In this document: in pieces, positions 43,108-53,556 of the stretch | Layout: every line of letters begins with the position of its first letter | Position numbering within the stretch: the stretch's first letter is position 1 | DNA from: Azolla caroliniana | Lineage: Eukaryota > Polypodiophyta | Reading direction: 5' to 3' | NCBI GenBank assembly: GCA_043228905.1 | Contig: JBHGNT010000006.1 | Coordinates: forward strand, 18,538,001 to 18,602,000 | DNA length: 64,000 bases | Position numbers and translations under genes: made by a program | The notes under the pieces: model-generated | What the model was told of the DNA's origin: nothing | Seen by the model: the letters and a program-made list of their open reading frames with translations, nothing else | The model's database searches: none

Positions 43108-43762
43108 GTTGAACACCGCACTCGGCCACAACCGAGAAATAGGATCAAATCACAGAAAACAGGAAATACGAAATGCTCCAAGACAATAGAGAGAAGAGTA
43201 CACAGTATGTTTTACGTGGAAAACCCTAAATGGGAAAAACCACGTGAGTCCTCAAACTCCAACTCACACTATACACAGAGATGTACAATGGTGAAGCTAC
43301 AAAGGCAACAACCTTGAGCTCACTGTCTTCGCCACAGGCGGCGGCAATACACAGAGGCGTCGACCTCTTCCTTTCTTACTCTCTCTCTCGGCTGCTCACA
43401 CTTCGCTCTCTCGGCTAGAACATAAAAAATGAGCAACAACAAAACAACTATTTGCCCTAAGTCATATTTATACACATATGACTTTCGGGCTATTTACAAA
43501 TATAGCCTCAAGGGCACTTGGCAAACATATTGACAAATATGTCCCCGCATCCGGATCTCGCTCCGGGTACATACATCATCCGGCTCCGTAACCGGGGTCT
43601 TCATCATCCGGCTCCGTAACCGGGGTCTTCATCATCCGGCTCCGTAACCGGGGTCTTCTTCATCCGGCTTCATGCCGGGTCATCATCCGGTTCCGTAACC
43701 GTAACCGGGCTTGCCGTCATTCGTCTCCGGACATCCCATCCGGAGGGACCGATATCCCAACA
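43108..43762 (-). repeat. 5' LTR of Cop1
   Basis: 655 bp, one base shorter than the 3' LTR, with the same three-unit tandem repeat at about 43577-43656. Confidence 0.95.
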
Positions 43763-44115
43763 CAATCCATGAAAGCTCGCCTTGTCATCCTTGACATATC
43801 GTTGAGGTTGTATTCATTGAGTAATGCCCTTTCGAATGTTGTCCATGTCTGATTCTCCCTTTGGAGCTCTTGGATCCTCTCTTGTAGCCCAATCGCAGCG
43901 ACTCGACTAAAGCTATTAATTTTTGTAGCTTCGTCGACACCGCGTTTAAGCATTTCTTCATTATAAATCTTCAGAAATCTTGTTAAATTAAAACCTTCGA
44001 AGATTCCTACTCGTGCGAGAATATTGTCGACGGCTTTGTCGATGCTTGCCATCATCCCTTGTTCCCGCATCACTCGTTCCATCATCGTACACATAAGCCT
44101 CATTTGCTCCTCCAT
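43763..44115 (-). pseudogene. gag: Gag of element A, N-terminal part
   Basis: ATG 44115 (MEEQMRLMCTMMERVMREQG) follows the primer site by about 20 bases. GIFEGFNLTRFLKIYNEEML and INSFSRVAAIGLQERIQEL match the F gag N-terminus in layout. Cut at RRAFMDW by Cop1 and continued at 38335. Confidence 0.88.
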
Positions 44116-44132
44116 TTCTCCTCGTCGCCGCC

Positions 44133-44150
44133 TTCACGTCGGGTTCACCA
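44133..44150 (-). other. Primer-binding site of element A
   Basis: Minus strand TGGTGAACCCGACGTGAA, the same as F and NA, 4 bases inside the LTR. Confidence 0.82.
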
Positions 44151-44778
44151 AATGTGTCGGGGTAGTTGTGGTTCATGCGGCGAAGTCGCAGGGACTAAGG
44201 TTAAGGGGAGTTGAAGGAACTTTTATTAGGCTTGCGCGCAAATGTTAGGAAGATAAAGGATATGAGGAATAATAGTTTAAAGTAATATGTGTGAGAGAGA
44301 GACTAGTATAGATAAAAGATAGAGGCAATGTATGATTCAAGACGCAAGATAGAGACAAAGTATGATTTAAGACAAAAAAGTATATGATATGAACATGATG
44401 TATATTATGAATACAAGATTTTACCAACTTTACAATGTTTGGTAGCAAGATGAACCCTTTCTCTACCGACCCTTGATTCGAACTCTTAACTCCAACTTGA
44501 AAACACGAGCCTCTTCACCAACAAGCTAACTTGTTTGTTTCTTTGATTATCTTATTTCTCTAACTTTCTCTTGATTCATTGATTCCCTTTTGTTTTCCTT
44601 TCCTCTCTTTTTATAAGTATTTCCATGCATATGGTAATGTCATGCATGAGTTACATCTGATGCATGATCGCCATTTGGCGCACATGCATTGCATGTGATG
44701 CATGATAGCCATCATGCTCATTTGAGCTCCCATGTATTGGGATAAGTATAATGATGGATATAACCCTAAAACAAATAA

Positions 44779-44844
44779 CTTAGCTTAGTGGTGTATGGTT
44801 TGTGCTTGATATACAAGGTTGAGGGTTCAAGTCCCTCAATTTTA
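44779..44844 (+). other. tRNA-like module 1 in A 5' LTR
   Basis: Same as 32865-32930: TAGCTTAGTGG A box and GGTTCAAGTCC B box in a 7-bp T-arm. Confidence 0.78.
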
Positions 44845-44913
44845 CTTAATACAATATATAGCTTCATTCTTATATCATGAAGCACATTTATTACACACTC
44901 TTACAAATAAATA

Positions 44914-44976
44914 GCCTAGCCTAGTGGTATGTACATTGTACATCGTATATAAGGATGTGGGTTCAAGTCTCTAAAA
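44914..44976 (+). other. tRNA-like module 2 in A 5' LTR
   Basis: Same as 33000-33062. Confidence 0.68.
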
Positions 44977-45035
44977 TATTATTAAATACAACATTTAAGC
45001 TCATTTTTATATCGTGAAGCACATTCTTCACGACA

Positions 45036-46386
45036 GCGTACCGTAGGACTTGCCCCGGGTACAACAGACAATGCCGAATCTAGCAATGCCCGGAAAGCCT
45101 ACTGCTACTACTGCAGACAGGAAGGCCATTATAGTAACCAATGCCCAGTGAAGAGCTATGAAAAATGACCGGCGGTACATATGGTAGTCCCTGAGGTGGC
45201 AGATCTGCAGCAGGTGACCACAAGATCGAAGGGCATGGCCAAAGAATGGGAGACACAGGAGACCATCCGAAACAAGCAACGGAATGGGTAAAGAAAGCAA
45301 ACGAGCAGAATGTCACAGACTTACAGCAGCAAAAGGAGAACACCGTAGGGCTTGGCGATGGTAGTCACTCCGAGAACGAGACATGGCAGGCGTTGCAAGA
45401 ATGCCAGATTACGTTACCACTAGGGAGACTCCTACAACTCGTGCCTAGATTCACGGAAGGACTGAAGACGGCCATGACGGCACGAGAACCATCACCGGCA
45501 CCGGTACTCTTCTCGAATCCGGAGGAGGGACCAACAGTGGTAAACACCAGCAGTCCGGTAATCACTGCCATTGTAAAAAGGGAAAGAACTCCCCGGCACA
45601 GTTATAGACGGAGGCTCTGGGGTAAATGTAATAAGCCTCCGGACGTGTGAGGACCTAGGAATCCACGAGTGGGAACCGTGTCCGTTCTGGTTGCGGATGG
45701 CCGATACAAGCTCAGTGCGACCGACAGGATTAATACGGAAATTAGAAGTCACCGTCGACGGGCATACATTTCACATCTCGGCTGTAGTGCTACAATTACA
45801 GGCACAAGGTGCATACCCACTATTGCCGGGGCGGCCATGGTTGAAAACGGCACATATCAAACCGAATTGGCGGAAAAATATAATTACCTTCCGACGAGGA
45901 AAAGCCAAGGTACGGGTACCAACACAGCCGAGGACGAGCACTGGCAAGGAATGTACACCGTTGTATGCGGAATGCGTCAACATGCTCGAAGGGTTAGCGG
46001 ACGAAGAAGAAGCTCAATACCTACAGGAAAACCCGAAGATCATACCCCTCTTCGAAATTGACACTACCGAAGCCGTAGCACCGTATTTACCGCAACCGGA
46101 AGAGGCGGAAGCAGAACCGGATAAAGACGCAATCCGGGAGTTACGGCAAGCGCAGGAAGCATTGGAACGGGAAATGGCCGTTTCACAGCGCGTAAAAGCA
46201 TTGCAACTGGAAGAGGTGAATTTAGGCACCACGGACGAAGCAAAACCGGTGCACATCGCCAAGGAGATGAAGTCCGAAGACAAAACGGCGATGATAACAC
46301 TTCTCACGGAGTTCCGGGGTGTGTTCGCCTGGTCATACGAAGATATGCGAGGACTCGACCCTTAGTTATACCAGCATCAAGTACAC
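45036..46386 (+). pseudogene. Gag end and protease region of element B
   Basis: Resumes after element A with a second zinc knuckle CYYCRQEGHYSNQC at about 45105-45150. The protease linker follows, then VIDGGSGVNVIS at about 45600-45640 (D-G-G active triplet, shared with H) and FWLRMADTSSVRPTGLI, QGAYPLLPGRPWLKTAHIKP. A frameshift lies near 45575, within VKRE, before the active site. The RT linker ends at EDMRGLDP-TAG (46363-46365), where H reads NPQLYQHQ. So the copy is disabled in protease. Confidence 0.87.
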
Positions 46387-47712
46387 TTGAGCAAGGACGC
46401 AAAACCAGTGGCACAAAGACGGTACCGGATGAATCCCAATTATGCTGCCAAGGTCAAGGAAGAAATCGACAAACTGCTAAGAGTTGGCTTTATCCGTCCA
46501 GTAAAGAAAGCGACATGGCTGAGCCCGATCGTAGTCGTACCGAAGAAGAACGGAAAAATTCGAGTTTGCGTGGACTACCGGAAACTCAATGCGGCTACGA
46601 TAACGGATGCGTTTCCACTTCCGTTCACAGATGGAGTGTTGGATGCCGTCGCCGGCCACGAGGTGTATAGCTTCCTAGACGGATTCAGCGGGTATAATCA
46701 GATCCGGATGCACCCCGACGACCAGGAGAAAACGGCATTCGTCACCGAATGGGGGGTGTTTGTGGCCGTGGTGATGATGTTCGGACTCAAAACGGCACCG
46801 GTAACATTTCAACGAATCATCATGGAAATCTTTGGTGAATATATACCGGCTTTTATGCAGGTTTTCCTTGACGATTTCGTCGTCTATAGTCGGGAGGAGG
46901 ACCATTTTCAGCACATCCGTCTTTGTCTAGAAAAGTGTAGAGCGTACCAGCTAAGCTTGAATCCGGCAAAGTGTGTATTTGGTGTGTCCAGTGGAACTTT
47001 ATTAGGACATATCGTAAGCCAGGAAGGTATAGCAGTCGACCCGGACAAAGTGAAAGCCATATTAGAAGCACCGGCGCCGGCAACGGCAAAGGCATTGAGC
47101 CGGTTCTTAGGCCAGATCTGGTGGCACAGCCGGATGCTCCGATACTTGGCCGACCTGGCTACACCGTTACATGTCGCCGTACATCGAACACCATTCCAGT
47201 GGACCGATACTGAGGATAGGGGGTATAAGGCCCTCAAGGTACTATTGTCGCAGGCACCGGTAGTACAACCTCCAGATTGGAGTAAAGAATTTCACGTGTT
47301 CGTGGACGCCTCCGACATCGCAATCGGTAGCGTACTGATGCAGCTTACGGAACCAAAGTGGTACCGGCCAGTGTACTATGCCAGCCGGAAGCTATCCCAA
47401 GCAGAACGGAACTACTCTACTACGGAACGGGAAGCTCTAGGAATGATCTACAGTGTGACAAAGTTTTGCCATTATTTATTGGGAAGGAAATTTTCCTTCC
47501 ATGTAGATCATTCGGCACTCCTTTACCTAGTGTCCAAGACGTCACTCACCGGCAAATTGGCCCGGTGGACCTTACTGTTACAGGAGTTCGAGTTTGAAAT
47601 ATTCCACCGACCCGGTATACAGCATGCCTTAGCGGATTACTTAAGCCGATTGGAGTCCGAAGAGACGGGTGACAGAGTACCGGATGAGTTTCCGGATGCG
47701 GAGCTATTTTGA
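46387..47712 (+). pseudogene. pol: RT and RNase H of element B (open segment of a broken pol)
   Basis: 441 codons open. RT: PNYAAKVKEEIDKLLRVGFI, IRVCVDYRKLNAATITDAFP, FLDGFSGYNQIRMHPDD, catalytic QVFLDDFVVYS (Phe-Leu-Asp-Asp). RNase H: HVFVDASDIAIGSVLMQ (Asp), RNYSTTEREALGMIYS (Glu), FSFHVDHSALLYLV (Asp) and HALADYLSRLE. The wording is that of plant non-chromovirus Ty3 families. No archaeal-type second RNase H was seen before integrase. Ends at a TGA where H has Arg. Confidence 0.9.
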
Positions 47713-48266
47713 GTCACTACGGAGATAGCAACAAATGAGACAGTGGCCCAGGAAGACAAGTGGCTCACAAATATGCACCAGTTTCTGAGCACAGGACTGC
47801 CTCCGGAAGAGCTAAACCGGGACGAACGGAAACGCCTGGCGGTACAAAGCCGACATTTCTGCTTACTACAAGACACACTGTACCACAAGGGAGCTGACGG
47901 CATATGGAGACGGGCGGTGCGCAGCGATGAAAAGGAACTGATACTGAGGGAAGCCCACTGCGGAGTTGCCGGAGGTCACTATGCCGGAGATGCGACAACC
48001 ATAAAAATATGGCAAAGTGGCCTATGGTGGCCAACGACATTAAGAGATGCAGTACGATACGCAAAAGAATGTGACCTATGCCAGAGAATGGGCCAGCCAA
48101 CGGAGCAAGCTCGTATGCCACACCAGCCGGTACTACCACTCGAGCCATTCCAAAAGTGGGGGCTGGACTTTGCAGGACCGTTCAAGCCACCGGCAATGAG
48201 AACGGGTAATCGGTACGTTATCGTTGCTACGGATTACTGCACGAAATGGGTGGAGGCCAAAGCTTT
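47713..48266 (+). pseudogene. Integrase N-terminal part of element B
   Basis: DTLYHKGADGIWRRAVRSDE, zinc site HCGVAGGHYAG (two His) and CDLCQRMG (two Cys), then the core start KWGLDFAGPFKPP (first Asp) and DYCTKWVEAKA. Interrupted after AKA by the first bases of element I; the core continues at 54259. Confidence 0.9.
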
Positions 48267-48286
48267 TGTTACCCGGACCCGGACAG

Positions 48287-48435
48287 GTCCAGTATGGATA
48301 ATTAATAGTAAAAATGGTACGTATCAGCTGGGATCATTAACCGGAGAGGTTTTACCGAAATGGGTAAATGGATTCCGGCTTAAACCGTATTTGGGAGATA
48401 TGTCGGTAAACCCGTTTATTCAAACGGAAGAATAA
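48287..48435 (+). pseudogene. Integrase C-terminus of element I
   Basis: TGPVWIINSKNGTYQLGSLT, then LPKWVNGFRLKPYLGDM and an early stop. Matches B integrase at 54880-55010 (TGPYWLTREYNGSYQLGTLA, GKWVNGFRLKAYRGPM). Confidence 0.85.
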
Positions 48436-48460
48436 ATAAATAAATAAATAAATAAATAAA
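48431..48460 (+). repeat. (AATA)n microsatellite
   Basis: Seven to eight AAAT units right after the integrase stop, followed by an ACTA run. Confidence 0.95.
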
Positions 48461-48640
48461 ACTAACTAACTCACTCAATAGTTCTTGTCAATGCAGAAAT
48501 AGAATCTTGCCATAACAGTCTGAATCGACTATAAATAGGAAGAGGAATTGCATGATTATTAGTAAGTGGTACAACCACTACACGTAGAGTTAATACTAAT
48601 TAATTCCTACATTAATAGCAATTACTATTCTTTAGTCATA

Positions 48641-51315
48641 ATGCATAAGTTAATATCTTTAAAGCATATTTCTATATCTTCTGTGTCGCCAAAGCAACAG
48701 AAACGAGTGCAGATCTTGAAACATTCTGAGCCTTCGTGCCCTAGCTCGCCCAAACTCTGTTTTTCTGATTTTCATCGCTACAGAAGCTATGCAGATCTCC
48801 AACCGTCATCGACAAGTGATTCAGAACAAGCAAACACAGAAGTCATGCCGATTCCTGTGTCTGAAGAACTGCGACTGTGGCTTCATGAGAGAAACTTACA
48901 AGGTTTCATCAAAGTAGCAGAAGCGGAACCTCATCCGCAGGCGGAAGAATTGGTACAACAATTAGACATCACCAAGGTCACCACAAAGAAAATACGAAAT
49001 GCATTACAAATGCCAAGAGGAGGCTTTGAGGCAGTTAAAAAAACCTTCATCAGAAGCACTCCAATCGTATTTCGGGGAATACTCACCCTCGGCAAAAACA
49101 TATCAAACTTATGGAGGTCGGGATGAGTTTTTCCATGAAGTGGCTAGATTTTAACTAGAGGTGGGATTTGTCAGTCCCCGTTTTTATTGTATGCCGAAAA
49201 AAAGGGCTGGGTTTATCATAGCCGCATACGAAAAAGAGGATTTCAACTGGCCACTATTGTCGGGGGAAGCTCTGAGAGAGCAGCTACAAGGGGTAAAAAC
49301 AGGAAAAACCAATGAAGCAAATTTTTGGTCGTTGGCTATCGGTATTGTTTCCGATTCAAGAATCGGAAACTCTTGTTCAGTCAAGAAGACCACCGATAGT
49401 ACAAGCACCTCGAAGACACCGACAGGTAGCACATGAAGAATGGATAGAGGAAGAATCGGCACATGCCGATAATATACAAACGGATATGCCTCAGTCGGAA
49501 CCACCAAGACCGGAGAATTCCGAAAACAGGCAACCAGCAGCCGAACAAGAAACAGTTGACCATTTGATAAACAAGCAGCAGCCGATAGAAAATCGACAAC
49601 AAGCAGAGAAGATGCGACAAAGGACAAGGGTTAAACAAAAGGCTAATCGGCAATTCCAACCAGAAAACAGTGATGGGTCAGCACCGAAAAGGCAACGCAC
49701 AAAGGAAAATTCGAATACGCCTGTAATAGCAAAAGTAATAAAACCAGGGAATGAGAGCGTTTCGACACAACTTCAACAAGGACAATCTTCAAAAGTAGCA
49801 ATTCGGGAAGCACATGGGTGCTTGGATATTCCACCAGCAGCACATGAATTAGCTGCCATTTTACAGTTCGGAACTTCATACGAACTGGTTGAATGGTTGG
49901 CTAGAAGATTGACAGAAGTATCAGAACGGCTGGCTCAAGAACATAATGACCGAATAATGATACAGAAGGCCTTACGAGGAGTGTTGGAACCTCAAGAAAA
50001 AGCAGAGATAGAGAAAATCGGCCGGAAAAGAAATGCACAGAATAGAGGGGAGGCTATTGAAATGCCACCATTACATGAAGCACTGGTCGAAATTCATAGA
50101 GAATATGAAACGGCACGCAAAGCAGCCAGTGATATGGCTGAAAGATACAAAAGTGTATCAGCATCGGCGGAGGTGCTGAAACGTCAGTTTTGTAACATAC
50201 AGACAGAAAATAAAAAACTAAAAGAAAGTCTAAACAAATGGGAAACACAGGCATGACCTATGGCGTCGGAGTCAGAATGGCAGCAGAAATTGGAGGACGC
50301 TGAGAAAGCACGTCAAGCAGAAACAACAAGGGCCAACAATGCTGTATTTCGAACTACAGAATTAGAAAAACAAATAGAAACCATTCAGAATGGCCAATAC
50401 AAAGTTCTCGAAGAAAAAAATCAATTAATAAACGAATTACAGAAAAATCTGGAAGAAGCTAAGACGGCCAATTATACATATACCGAACAAATTGAGGAAT
50501 TCGAAAGGTATATAGTCTCACAGGAAAGTCAATTGACAGAAAAGGAGCGGAGTCTTGAAGAAGTCAACAAAAGAATTACGGAACACCAGGAGGAATGGAG
50601 CAAAGAGAAATCGGCATTCGAACAACAACTGAATGAAATTCGGAAGATATCGGAACAAAGGCGGCTGGACATATATGTAGTCGAATCCAAACTAATGCGG
50701 GCTGAAAGTGAAAACCGAGCCACTATTACGGATTTATGGAAAGAGTTGCAAACCGCTCAATTTGTCGCAAGCATCACTAAGGACAAAGTGCAGCACATCA
50801 TAGGGAAACATCGAAACCTAGCAAAGAAAATGATCGATGAATCCCTTGCGCAAGGATGGAAGTTATGGACGGCACAAGCGGCGGAGTTACAGTTATTCCG
50901 TGCCGACAAAAATAACCGTCAGGTCCAAGGTGCAGGTTTTTTTAAAATGGCACAAAAAGATATTGACAATATCCAAGAGGATATCATGAAAGATATGGAC
51001 GAAATTGCGGCATTTTACAGAGAAGAAATTCAACGTATTATGCTAGAATTCGACAAAAATGATATAGGCACTTCCGTCCAGTTGGATAAAATCGGAGCCG
51101 AAAGAACCAGCAAGACTCCTGGTCTTCAAGCTCCCGGAAGAAGTGAACCAGAGCAGCCAACCGAATCACAACATTCAAAACCTGCTCCGAATGACGACTG
51201 TGACACAGATGAAGATGAAGATGAAGAGGAAGATATAGATGGAATACATCCAAGGCCAGAAGAGCCTTCGATTTTTGATATTCTGAATGATTCGGATGAA
51301 GAGCTACAGGAATAG
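48641..51315 (+). pseudogene. ORF3 of element I: PMD-like domain plus coiled coil
   Basis: About 890 codons in total with lesions. Starts MHKLISLK like ORF3 of B (MHKLEKGA). N-terminal domain: LRLWLHERNLQGFIKVAEAE, then in shifted frames a YFGEYS block and KKRAGFIIAAYEKEDFNWPL. This resembles the plant mobile / putative plant transposon protein type only loosely. Then a Pro/Gln-rich linker, a basic KRQRTKE patch and about 400 residues of heptad-like Glu/Lys/Leu/Gln sequence (50050-50860). A conserved block WTAQAAELQLFRADKNNR follows, then an acidic C-terminus (DEDEDEEEDIDG, SIFDILNDSDEE). Lesions: frameshifts near 49050 and 49300, a stop near 49153, and TGA at 50254. No known function. It sits where env-like or accessory ORFs occur in other plant Ty3 elements, but I see no signal peptide or membrane segment. 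Confidence 0.72.
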
Positions 51316-51359
51316 GCGTGGGTTCGCTGGACAAGGTCCTGGCCCACGGACGTGCCAAG

Positions 51360-51831
51360 TGTTACCCGGACCCGGACAGTCAGTTTTACCGAACAAGTGG
51401 GAAAGCGTCGAAAACGGAGTCGGTTCAGATCGACTGTTCGGATCAATGACTCAGCAGTGAACGAAGAGAACTAAGTTAGTTAGATAATTTTGTAATTCTT
51501 GATAGTAAGTAGGAATAGTTCTTGATGAGAAAAGACCTTCGGTATACCTATAAAAGGGAACCGAAGGCATTGTAAGAAAGGTCGTTTATTTAGTAATATA
51601 AGTTTAAGTTAGGAATATCATGTACGGATTCTGTGTTCTTTCTATTGTCTATGTTGTTAAGTGCAATCTTCCTAATTTATAACTAAGTAACGATCACGGT
51701 AATTACCGATTAATATAGTATATTTCCGTTCGTAAAACACAATTCCTTGTTAGAACGTTGAGTAGCGACGTTCACTCTTCTGTATCGGTAGTAGTTAGTA
51801 ATTAGCCGATTAACAGCTTTACGGGATAACA
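51360..51831 (+). repeat. 3' LTR of element I
   Basis: 472 bp, TGTTACCCGGACCCGGACAG to GGGATAACA, with CTATAAAAGGG at about 51549 as a TATA box. The preceding sequence CCCACGGACGTGCCAAG is almost the same as that before the B LTR. Confidence 0.82.
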
Positions 51832-51840
51832 CCGCTGCGT

Positions 51841-52607
51841 TGTCGTAGTGTATTTTGTACACTACGTGAAAAACTTATAAAGTACCAATTTAATAAATAT
51901 GAATAAATAGTAGAAAATATTAAAATTTATATAACATGCATAGGGCAAGATTCGAACCTTGCACCTCCATGTTAATAATGTAATGTCTTACCATTACACT
52001 AGCATTTCATTTGTGTTTAAAAATAGATGTTCCACATAGAAAGCTTAGTTCACCTAGGATAAACTTTAGTTAAAAGAAAACGCATGCTAAAAGAAAAAGC
52101 TACACATGCACATCTAGCGTGCATGAACGCTATAGTTGATAAAAAAAACGCACAAGTTAGAAAAAGCATGATCACTTTAGATAAAGCATATAGTCTATCT
52201 ATAGGAAAAGCATGGAGTCTATAGTTAGAAAAAGAAAAGCATGGACTCCCTCATCACTACATAAGGATGGGGAGCACAATGTAATAGGTGTGTGAAAAAT
52301 ATTTGGGAAATTGGATATATTTCCTAAAACACCAATTAATATAATCGTGGGATTCACGAAAATAATATAATCTATACTTGTGGGATTCACAAGTTTCTTA
52401 TATCTTTCTTTCAATCTAAATACATATTCTTATCTAAATATTGATTAATCGAATACAATACACTCGTGGGATTCACGAAATTTCTATCTCTCTTTCTAAT
52501 AATCTATTCATTACTAGCCTCATCTCATATTCTTCTTTCTCTTAGTCCAAAACCTCGGCGGTTCCCACCTGACTCACGCAAACGATCCGGAGCCGAAAGG
52601 CACGACA
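51841..52607 (+). repeat. 5' LTR of NA copy 2
   Basis: 767 bp. Nearly identical to the 3' LTR (a short A-run/G difference near 52225 versus 53880), so insertion is recent. Carries palindromes of the CTCGTGGGATTCACGAA type near 52346, 52377 and 52463. Confidence 0.95.
51938..52003 (-). other. tRNA-like module in NA 5' LTR
   Basis: Same 66-nt sequence as 927-992: A box TAGTGTAATGG and B box GGTTCGAATCT. Antisense to the element. Confidence 0.72.
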
Positions 52608-52611
52608 CAGT

Positions 52612-52628
52612 TGGTGAACCCGACGTGA
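52612..52628 (+). other. Primer-binding site of NA copy 2
   Basis: TGGTGAACCCGACGTGA, 4 bases after the LTR. Confidence 0.85.
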
Positions 52629-52704
52629 AACCGGAGAGACGGGAGGTGGCAACAAGGTAAAGTCGGAAGCCGGTTCGGATGGAAGATGCCGGTTCGGATG
52701 GAAG

Positions 52705-53556
52705 ATGATCCGTCTGAAATTCCGATGTAAACAAAAGCATGACAACGCGAAGGTCTGGTCTACGATGGGAGAAGCATGTAATACGGAGCACGCATTACGG
52801 CACCAAAAGAAGCACGTGCTACGGCGTAAAGAGAAGCACATGCTACGACGCAAAAAGAAGCACGCGCTACGGTGCAAAAATAAGCATGCACTACGGGGTA
52901 ATACGACGCATGCACTACAATGGAATACGAAGCATGCGCTACGGCCTAATACGACGCATGCGCAACATCGAGAAATAAAGCATGCATTAAAGCCGCACAA
53001 GGACCTAACAGCGAGCGCGTATTCGGAGGTCGACATCGACGCGTGGGTAGAACCTACGGAAGACAAGCGCGGAGTGGAGAGAGACAACACACCGAGATGC
53101 TCAAGAGTACCACAAGGGACCATGACAACCACTCATGGCAATGCAAAGAATGAACGGAGATTATGGTGGATCGGATGGCGACAATGGTTCGGGTGGAAAG
53201 ATTGGATGTGCTCAAAATGGAGAGACAAAGCCGACATAGCAAGAGAAACGGAGGGTACTACAAGTAAAGATGAATTACGAGGGCTGGTAATTGGAGACTG
53301 GATAGAGCCTGCAACCGAACAAAACTGGAAACCGGGCGAAGTCGACAACCAAAAACGGGAGACCGAATGGGGCCGACAACCAAAAATGACCAGCGACGAA
53401 ACCAACCATGCGGAGAATGGACGGACGAGACTAACAATCACCGACAACTTCGGCACATACCGGAGGATGTGCGGGTTCGGAGGGGGCGAGTGTCGTAGTG
53501 TATTTTGTACACTACGTGAAAAACTTATAAAGTACCAATTTAATAAATATGAATAA
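52705..53556 (+). CDS. NA-family basic repeat protein, copy 2
   Basis: 283 codons. Nine 8-residue repeats (HALRHQKK, HVLRRKEK, HMLRRKKK, HALRCKNK, HALRGNTT, HALQWNTK, HALRPNTT, HAQHREIK, HALKPHKD) at residues 29-100, a variable acidic middle, then the Trp-rich motif RRLWWIGWRQWFGWK + SKWRD at about 150-175, shared with copy 1. The C-terminus runs into the 3' LTR and may be artefactual; the start Met is the first in frame. The middle differs strongly from copy 1 while both ends stay in frame, which argues for coding. No family recognised. Confidence 0.55.
   Translation: MIRLKFRCKQKHDNAKVWSTMGEACNTEHALRHQKKHVLRRKEKHMLRRKKKHALRCKNKHALRGNTTHALQWNTKHALRPNTTHAQHREIKHALKPHKDLTASAYSEVDIDAWVEPTEDKRGVERDNTPRCSRVPQGTMTTTHGNAKNERRLWWIGWRQWFGWKDWMCSKWRDKADIARETEGTTSKDELRGLVIGDWIEPATEQNWKPGEVDNQKRETEWGRQPKMTSDETNHAENGRTRLTITDNFGTYRRMCGFGGGECRSVFCTLREKLIKYQFNKYE
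52789..53004 (+). repeat. 24-bp tandem repeat, 9 units, in frame
   Basis: Nine consecutive units of exactly 24 bp (last one at 52981), typically CAYGCRCTACGG followed by about 12 variable bases ending AAG or ACG. Four units are present at 190-285 in the other copy. Confidence 0.93.

Larger units (their letters stand above)
38336..43762 (-). mobile_element. Cop1: complete Tnt1-like Copia element
   Basis: LTRs 38336-38991 and 43108-43762 (656 and 655 bp, nearly identical), initiator-Met primer site, a single open gag-pol, purine tract. Target duplication CAATC (38331-38335 and 43763-43767). Removing it restores the A gag frame. Youngest insertion of the deepest nest. Confidence 0.96.
32237..45035 (-). 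mobile_element. Element A: second Ty3 family of the F lineage, split by Cop1
   Basis: LTRs of 885 and 881 bp, primer site TGGTGAACCCGACGTGAA, gag-protease in two parts around Cop1, complete pol, purine tract. Inserted in B gag; B coding resumes at 45036. No clear target duplication (right flank GCGT; the left LTR start differs by a few bases). Confidence 0.9.
44155..45035 (-). repeat. 5' LTR of element A
   Basis: 881 bp, TGTCGGGGTAGTTGTGG to CTTCACGACA. Nearly identical to 32241-33121 apart from the outermost bases. Confidence 0.92.
48267..51831 (+). mobile_element. Element I: internally deleted B-family relative
   Basis: The first 20 bases of its LTR (TGTTACCCGGACCCGGACAG, same as 51360) are fused to an integrase C-terminus at 48287. 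ORF3 and a complete 3' LTR follow. Gag through the integrase core is deleted. It sits in B integrase, which resumes 8 bases later, beyond the NA insertion. No clean target duplication. Confidence 0.75.

Noticed and set aside
39107-43189. Many open frames on the plus strand across Cop1
   Set aside because: They mirror the intact minus-strand gag-pol; GC-rich codon use leaves antisense frames open.
48566-51315. Element I ORF3 as a retroviral-type envelope gene
   Set aside because: No signal peptide, transmembrane segment or furin-like site is visible; it is a soluble, coiled-coil type sequence.
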